Origin: Heligmosomoides polygyrus polygyrus
Lineage: Eukaryota; Nematoda; Chromadorea; Rhabditida; Heligmosomidae
Reading direction: 5' to 3'
Assembly (NCBI GenBank): GCA_947396885.1
Contig: CANDYH010000001.1
Coordinates: 1 to 64,000, forward strand
DNA length: 64,000 bases
Shown here: positions 58,827-64,000 of the stretch, piece by piece
How the letters are laid out: every line of letters starts with the position of its first letter
Numbering within the stretch: position 1 is the first letter of the stretch
Notes under the pieces: model-generated
The model's database searches: none
Told to the model about the DNA's origin: nothing
The model's input: only the letters and a program-made list of their open reading frames with translations
Made by a program: the position numbers and the translations under genes

Positions 58827-59647
58827 TTAAGGACGATGGTCCTCTTCATCAGTATCATTATCCATTATCGTCGCATCATCGTCCCCGTGCTCGCTTCCTC
58901 TCCCTCCTTCAGATTCGACTTCTGCTTCTCCGTCGTCTTCTGCTCCTTCTTCTTGCCTGCCTTTACCGATGTCTTCGTCCTCAATGTTGACGTCGGAGTA
59001 GTTCAGTCGCGAGATTTTTGGGCACAGCTCTCGCGCAGAACCTTCAACTCTGCTGATTCCACCGCTGAAAGAGCTCTCCCATCTACTATACCCTGCTTCT
59101 GAAGTCCACAAACCTATGCACTTCCTTGCCACTAGCCTCTCGACATCCACGAGCAAATGTTTGACCTCATACAGCGTTACCGGCACCTCCTCCGCTTCGT
59201 TATCCGGTCTCACCTTTCTTCTGGGCCAGTTCACATACCTAGAAGTGAGACCGGTGAGGGGCAAAAGAAGAACACAGGTGAGCAGAGAACCAAACCACTA
59301 TGCACCTGTTGCCCCTGCAGTCCAAAACGAGCAGCTCCGGGAACTTCGTCGATAAAGCTCGCCAAGGATTGCACAGATTATTGCCTCGAAGACACAGATG
59401 CTTGACACGTCGATTGACGTGTTCAACTCCAGCTATGTCCTCATCTGTCAAGGCGCACCCTTGCAGATGAAGGGTCTGTAAAAGTTAACCCCATTACATT
59501 TCACCTCATAGGTGCACTTGGACTGCACTAAGTTACCTCAAGATGCCGGTAACTTCAGAGATTTCTGAGTACTCCCTCGGCCCGACCCTGATCGTTCACC
59601 ACTTTGATATCGACCACGACTCTATCCGAGACTTCTATCGAAGCCAT
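58827..59647 (-). CDS. Leucine-rich-repeat protein with acidic tail, 3 exons, intact
   Basis: Minus-strand exons are 59573-59647, 59306-59475 and 58827-59238, in phase, 657 bp, 218 residues. The N-terminus is MASIEVSDRVVVDIKVVND. The second exon encodes LRR-like turns: LHLQGCALTDEDI, VKHLCLRGNNLCNPW and LLVLDCRGN. The last exon encodes a basic stretch, LYEVKHLLVDVERLVARK, and ends with a long glutamate/aspartate-rich tail (DVNIEDEDIG, EEGAEDDGEAEVE, DNDTDEEDH). LRRs followed by an acidic tail is the layout of ANP32-type nuclear proteins. An alternative splice (59114-59238 to 59003-59064) would give a 143-residue form ending in QKSRD. It lies 118 bp upstream of the transposase start on the same strand. 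A role in transposition is inferred only from position. Confidence 0.75.
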
Positions 59648-59649
59648 GT

Positions 59650-60010
59650 TCCAAGCCGGTCCACAATCGAAGCCGTTCCACCAGAAGAATCGAACAGTCG
59701 ATTTGATTCTGTCTAAAGTTTACTTCAAAAAGAATCAAATCAGCTCCCCACACATGGCCAGCCGCTCCAGGAACGAAGCCGTTCCACGAGAAAAATCGAA
59801 CATTCAAACTTCAAAAAGAATCAAATCAGCTCCCCACACATGGCCAGCCGCTCCAGGAACGAAGCCGTTCCACGAGAAAAATCGAACATTCACACTTCAA
59901 ATCAGCTCCCCACACATGGCCAGCCACTCCAGGAACGAACCCGTTCCACCAGGAGAGGAGGACCAGAAGAATCGAACATCGAACAAGAAACAAGAATCGA
60001 ACAAGTTTAC
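59650..60010. repeat. Tandem repeats of about 76-86 bp, right subterminal
   Basis: Three copies of a unit with TCAAATCAGCTCCCCACACA start at 59735, 59821 and 59897, with a partial copy before them. Each includes GAACGAAGCCGTTCCAC and AATCGAACA. The array sits directly upstream of the minus-strand genes, so it may be a promoter or a transposase-binding array; this is inferred. Confidence 0.85.
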
Positions 60011-60099
60011 TTCAAAAAGACTCACCCAGTCCTGCGTCCTGCGAGCAGCGTCCTATGCAGCTAAGTCATATCGATCGCCGCGTGATTTTGAAACTTCGC

Positions 60100-60429
60100 G
60101 GCGCTCCGCGGAAAGTACGGTAGCCCTGCATCGCTGCGGGACCGCCTGCCACATGCACTTTAAGTGCAGGCTCAAGGCGGCATACGCTGCCCTGATGCAG
60201 GATCTAGGCGGCATATCCGACCTCGCAGCATACTTCGGGATCAAAGCAGCATACAGCTTTTCAGCCAATAGCGGACGAGGGGGTGGGTCCTGGGGGCGGC
60301 CCCAATTTTCAGCACCAAGGCGGCACATGCTGGGCCTGCCCCTCCCTCCGCTATCCAATCACGATCGAGGGGTGGAGTCAATCAGCACATGCCGCCTTGA
60401 TCCTGCTCCCAAATTTGGGGCGTTACCGG
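60100..60429. repeat. Right subterminal GC-rich motif repeats
   Basis: The motif GGCGGCATA or GCAGCATA occurs repeatedly (near 60177, 60209, 60226 and 60245), with complements such as ATGCCGCC at about 60392. A GC-rich core with GGGGGCGGCCCC lies near 60292. Similar GCAGCATA motifs occur inside the left end, supporting that both ends belong to one element. Confidence 0.6.
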
Positions 60430-60458
60430 CTGCGGGAGGCTTGCACCCCGTTCCTGAG
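60430..60458 (-). repeat. Right terminal inverted repeat
   Basis: This is the reverse complement of the left end at 52317-52345 with a single difference (GGAAC versus GGGAC). It lies 8.1 kb away and directly outside a GC-rich subterminal region. Confidence 0.8.
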
Positions 60459-62172
60459 CATGGCCTAAAGAAATTAACGCATAGGTTTGAATTGAAGGTG
60501 TTCGAACTACCTTCAAGAAGAATGTATGTAGAGTATACTACTTGTTTAATTGTTAATTCAGCTACCGCCAAAGAACAATACAAAACTATATAGCGATCGC
60601 AGGAACTACAGCCGAACAAAACAACATAAACAGTAGAAGGATATACTATCAGAAACTAGCAGCTGTTCGAGGTAGCAGGCAGCCAGTTGTATTCTGCGGA
60701 AAGAGAGAAAAGGTGCAAGAGCCCGCACGCTTTTAGGAGGATTTAGAGATATGATTTAGTGATATGTAGGAAAGGATCGCGGAGCTATCCCTCTTGCAAA
60801 CGCGAAGTGATCGAAATAGAGTAGTATATGCCCATACCAAAAATCTGGTTCCATGCCTCGATTGCGGAGAGTTATCCGAGACCGTTTGAAGTCACCGGTT
60901 TAAGTGTACTCGCGGCGCCGGAAACGGAGCGCATAAAAGGCTGGTATTTATTATTTTATTTATTTATTTATTTATTTTTGAACTTGGATCGGCTCGACAG
61001 CCTCACGTTTTGCGCTTCTACATTCTGCTGACCCTTCATCTTGACTCCAGTCGAGGAGAGTTCGTCGTCAACGCTCATTTTTTGCCGCTTATGCTTTTGC
61101 TCCCGATCCTTCCTTCACCTGCGTCACCCTCTCCCCCACTCCATTTATCATGACCGCTTTGTTTGTGCTTTTATTCAGTTGTACATCTTGATCTCTGTTT
61201 TTATGAAATGTTTTAAATATGCGCATTGCCCATCTTGGTCGTTCCAACAGGCGGTAGCTCAGTTTGAAATAACTCGTGACGGCTCACAGTTCTAAACCAA
61301 CTTAGGAACCTTTCTCCAGAGACTTCGAAGTCCTTCTGCTGCTGGAAGAAGAAACCTTACAAAAGTCGTGAGTTAAAACGCTTCCACATATCGTCTTATC
61401 GATCATGGTGGATTCACACTTCTACTAATGTCGGCGACGTCGGTTTAAAATAGGCTGATTACAATATGCGCCCGGAGAGCTTAGGAAATTGACTACTCAG
61501 AAAAAAAGCATTTAATGAACCAGCTCAGAAGATCGGAAAGTGTTCATCATACGGTGGCTCAAAAAATTACCGCATTATCCTCACAATCCAATAGTGCTAC
61601 ATTTTTTTTGAATCACGAAGGAAAACAAAAACCCTAGTGTAATTGTGCTTGGTATGAGGATGACAAAACGGTACCTTACACCATACGGTATTTGGATGTT
61701 TCTCTATTATGCTGAGAGATAATGCCTTTAATCTCCCATGCGCCTTTGCCACACTTTTTGCTTACAAAGACAAGCTTTCTATGGTTAAATCTCTTTACTG
61801 CCCACTTTGCTGAGGTCCTAAGCCCAAAATCTTTTTGAGCTTTTCGTGTCAATGAAAACCGTAAGTGCTTAGGAAACACCTGAGCAGCATTTTAAGTAGG
61901 TAGGCATTGAATGAAACGGGCAGGAGTTTACTGCTTTTACGAGTAGTAACACTAACACGTCTGCTTCCTGCAAATGTTTATTCAGAGGCAATTACAAAAC
62001 AAATCACTGCCAATAGCAGATCGAAGAAACTGAGCGATTTTCAAGGAATAAATGTTAACAACGGGAATGAACTGAAAAAAAAATTCAGAGAAACAGTCGT
62101 CCATACATTGCACAGCCCTGATTCAGTAAACGAGATTCAGAAGATTCACTTTGTCGTTGCCACCACTGCAGT
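60459..62172. other. No gene recognised
   Basis: The stretch contains a (TTTA)n microsatellite at about 60945-60976 and AT-rich sequence. No supported exon or RNA gene. Confidence 0.35.
60943..60978. repeat. (TTTA)n microsatellite
   Basis: This is a run of TTTA units of about 36 bp. Similar runs at 15985-16032 and 33040-33066 could be remnants of LINE tails, but no LINE body adjoins this one. Confidence 0.7.
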
Positions 62173-63202
62173 TCACCACGATCGAAGAGCCAGTAGACGC
62201 TCAAGGTAGTCCTGGTTTTGGACGGCCATCTCGAAGGCGCTCTCAATAAGTTGCTAAAAATACGAGGAAGTCGTTCCTCCGTCATTTTTGGCAACAACAA
62301 AAAAACGACGACTGTTGAAGCCTACCTCGACATATTCTCTTGTTTCCCTGTCTAGCTCGTCCTCTCCTTGGGCAGGATTGTTGGCGGCTCGATTTTCTCT
62401 GGAAACGTAACATAAGCGACATTTCCTATTGTTTCCTACAGGCGAGTAGCAGTTTTCTGGTGGCGCTTTTGTAGTCTTTCGAAAGCAGGCTTTTTCCTTT
62501 CTTGTGCTGAGAACATATCTTGCAAAATTAACCAAAATTGAGAGGTTTGCGGATGCGATAGAAAAACAGTTAAAAGCATTTTCAATTCGTTGTTTGCTCA
62601 CCCTCGTTCCAAACGGTCTACATCACTGATGCCGCTGCTCGTAGAAGGGAGGAGCTGGAAATTTGGTGTCTAAAAGGCTATCAAAACCAGCTTTCATAAT
62701 AAAACTTTCTGAAGACATAGTTTTGTTTACAAAAGCAATAGCGGCTATCAAAAGCTGTTGCGGACATATTGAAAAGAGAGCGACACCTCGTCCCTCACGA
62801 CAGCCACGGGAGCCTTCAGAACAGCTTGTTGATAGGTATTGCCGTAGTCGTCGATGGCTGTTATGATGGCTATTGGGACCGACTGGCTCGGACGGTCCTT
62901 CACTTCGACCTGAATTTTAAACATCTTCTTATTTCGAGTGTTTTTGAACCGCAAGTGCTCCTTACTCTGTTCCTTTCAAGCATGGAGCCCCTTATTACCG
63001 GCGGCGGTCCATTCAACAGATACAAGCCTTGCATTATCTCCTCACGCTCCATCATCATGCGCTCGTGCTGAAACAGCTGCCGTGAAGCTTTTGGTAATCA
63101 TTCTCTTTTTCCCTACAGCTTTTAAAGCTGCGTGTTTGAAAATAGGGACACGCTAGATGGCCTCGCCGACCTCGACGGCTTCAATTTAAATTCAGTGGAC
63201 AT
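62173..63202 (-). CDS. Unknown 149-residue protein, 6 exons, intact
   Basis: Minus-strand exons are 63152-63202, 62999-63067, 62787-62909, 62602-62654, 62326-62398 and 62173-62253, all in phase, 450 bp including TGA. The introns are 72-132 bp. The protein begins MSTEFKLKPSRSARPSS, continues with a charged helix (HERMMMEREEIMQGLYLLNG), a core with SVPIAIITAIDDYGNTYQQA and KAPVAVVRDE, a polar linker, and a C-terminal helix (QLIESAFEMAVQNQDYLERL). I recognise no family. Clean splice phases and frames argue for a functional gene. It lies outside the terminal repeat at 60458 on the same strand, so it may be a host gene or part of another element. Confidence 0.72.
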
Positions 63203-63356
63203 GGTTGTGTGACATGGGGTAACCTAGGCAAGTGACACATTAGTGTTTCCTCGCTCTCTCCAAAACCCCAACCCCACTTCCCACTAGGATAATGGGATTG
63301 CAGTGTAACAGCAGTGTGGCATATAGTCCCGCTTTCGTCCACACGACAAAATCAAT

Positions 63357-64000
63357 TTTTCGCCTTTATTCATCATTTATTACACAGGGAGGTATCCCCA
63401 TGTGGATGGGAGTAATGGAAGTAGTGAAACAAAAGATACACACACTACCAGTCGAAATGCCGGCAAGAAGATAGCAATGCAGAGGTAGGGAAAAAGAAAG
63501 ACAAAAAAAAACAAGTGACAAACCAATGAAGTAGCAAATAAATTTAAAACAAACGACGACATTAATTAATTGATAATTAGGCAAACAGGAGGGTGTCAAA
63601 CAGGAGTCATTCACTAGGCGTCCAGGTGAGACTTTATAAGTTTTTTAAAAGAAGGGTAACTGGAAGGGATCTTGACTTTCCTACTTAGGCCAAAGTAATC
63701 GGCAAAGACACGGTTAGTAAAAAAGTATTTCCTGCAATTTAATCTAGCCCTAGATAAGATAGGTTTGCGCGAGATACCCCTGATGGAAGAAGGTCTCACG
63801 CGAAGAAGGGATCCAACCTGCAACCCAAATCGCCCGTGCATTATTTTGTGAAACGTCAGCAGGTCGAACATACCTCTTCTAGAGGCAAGAGTTTGCAGAT
63901 TAAGATTAACATTCCTTTCGCGGGCAGATGGTATGTCTTGATAGCTGAACCCTATTGACCTGATCATGAGTTTTCGCGTGAAACTGTTCTGAACTTTCTC
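63357..64000 (-). pseudogene. CR1-like LINE 3' end, continuing past the window
   Basis: The minus-strand frame 63967-63614 is open to the stop and encodes RSIGFSYQDIPSARERNVNL, LASRRGMFDLLTFHKIMHG and a C-terminus with CRKYFFTNRVFADYF and YPSFKKLIKSHLDA. This pattern matches the end of ORF2 in the LINE at 34091-37834 (IPSALERNKLFNLRTLAFRRKRYDL). About 250 bp of 3' untranslated sequence follows, ending near an AATAAATGATGAATAAA segment (about 63362-63378). The rest of the element lies beyond 64000. Confidence 0.8.

Larger units (their letters stand above)
52317..60458 (-). mobile_element. Candidate multigene DNA transposon (Tnp2/EnSpm-like), 8.1 kb
   Basis: Inverted repeats of 29 bp at 52317-52345 and 60430-60458 (CTCAGGRACGGGGTGC..., 28 of 29 matching) enclose three minus-strand genes: an LRR-acidic protein, a 14-exon transposase-like gene and an unknown 347-residue protein. 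GC-rich and short-motif repeats lie just inside both ends. These are traits of CACTA/EnSpm elements, which have terminal repeats, repetitive subterminal regions and a Tnp2 transposase, sometimes with companion genes. Against this, the ends do not begin CACTA or CACTG and no target duplication was found. The borders are therefore likely but not proven, and the element may be a new family or a different superfamily. Confidence 0.6.

Noticed and set aside
52317..60458. Helitron as an explanation for the 8.1-kb region
   Set aside because: Helitrons lack terminal inverted repeats and encode a Rep/helicase, neither of which is seen. A DDE-type transposase pattern is present.
59604..60593. A 329-codon plus-strand open frame
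   Set aside because: It runs through the 76-86 bp tandem repeats and antisense to the LRR gene's first exon. The repeated units and lack of a domain point to chance.

Overview
This window looks like nuclear DNA from a parasitic or strongylid-type nematode (hookworm-like). The evidence is short introns with GT donors and TTTCAG-like acceptors, an ABCA-type transporter spread over many kilobases, and a dense mix of nematode-style repeats: mariner and Tc1-like elements, RTE and CR1/Jockey-like LINEs, a Ty3/gypsy element and many fold-back elements. The clade is an inference. No prokaryotic features, rRNA genes or CRISPR arrays were seen.

Layout. At 0.9-2.2 kb lies a mariner with intact terminal repeats. 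At 3.4-8.2 kb is a complete but decayed Ty3/gypsy retrotransposon with 194-bp LTRs and a GTCAA target duplication. At 9.5-13.6 kb are a piggyBac-like MITE, a truncated Tc1-like element, a nested fold-back fragment and an RTE fragment containing a nearly perfect 223-bp-arm palindrome. From 15.3 to 40.8 kb, plus-strand exons of an ABCA-family transporter (membrane domain, Walker A, Q-loop, signature, Walker B) are separated by transposon-filled introns. Those introns hold a CR1-like 3' end, a TTCGAA fold-back, a Tc1-like element, GIY-YIG fragments, an RTE LINE with target duplication, a 4-kb fold-back carrying a nested mariner, tRNA-like SINEs and a CR1/Jockey-like LINE. A one-base lesion just after Walker A suggests the transporter is decaying. 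At 41.5-44.4 kb is a second RTE-like LINE with an open 680-codon reverse-transcriptase frame and a 19-bp target duplication. A Tc1-like element with long inverted repeats follows at 44.7-45.6 kb, then a 3.66-kb palindromic fold-back at 48.5-52.2 kb.

The most interesting region is 52.3-60.5 kb. Imperfect 29-bp inverted repeats bound 8.1 kb holding three minus-strand intron-containing genes. They are a 14-exon transposase resembling the Tnp2/EnSpm (CACTA) type, broken only by a 31-bp tandem duplication; an intact 8-exon, 347-residue protein of unknown function whose start overlaps the transposase end; and an intact 218-residue leucine-rich-repeat protein with an acidic tail, an ANP32-like layout. 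GC-rich and tandem repeats lie between the genes and both ends. This reads as a large multigene DNA transposon that may be undescribed. An intact 6-exon, 149-residue gene of unknown function lies just outside it (62.2-63.2 kb). The window ends in the 3' part of another CR1-like LINE.

Exon models were built by hand from reading frame and splice-site phase, so boundaries are predictions. Superfamily names rest on motifs recognised by eye, without database searches.
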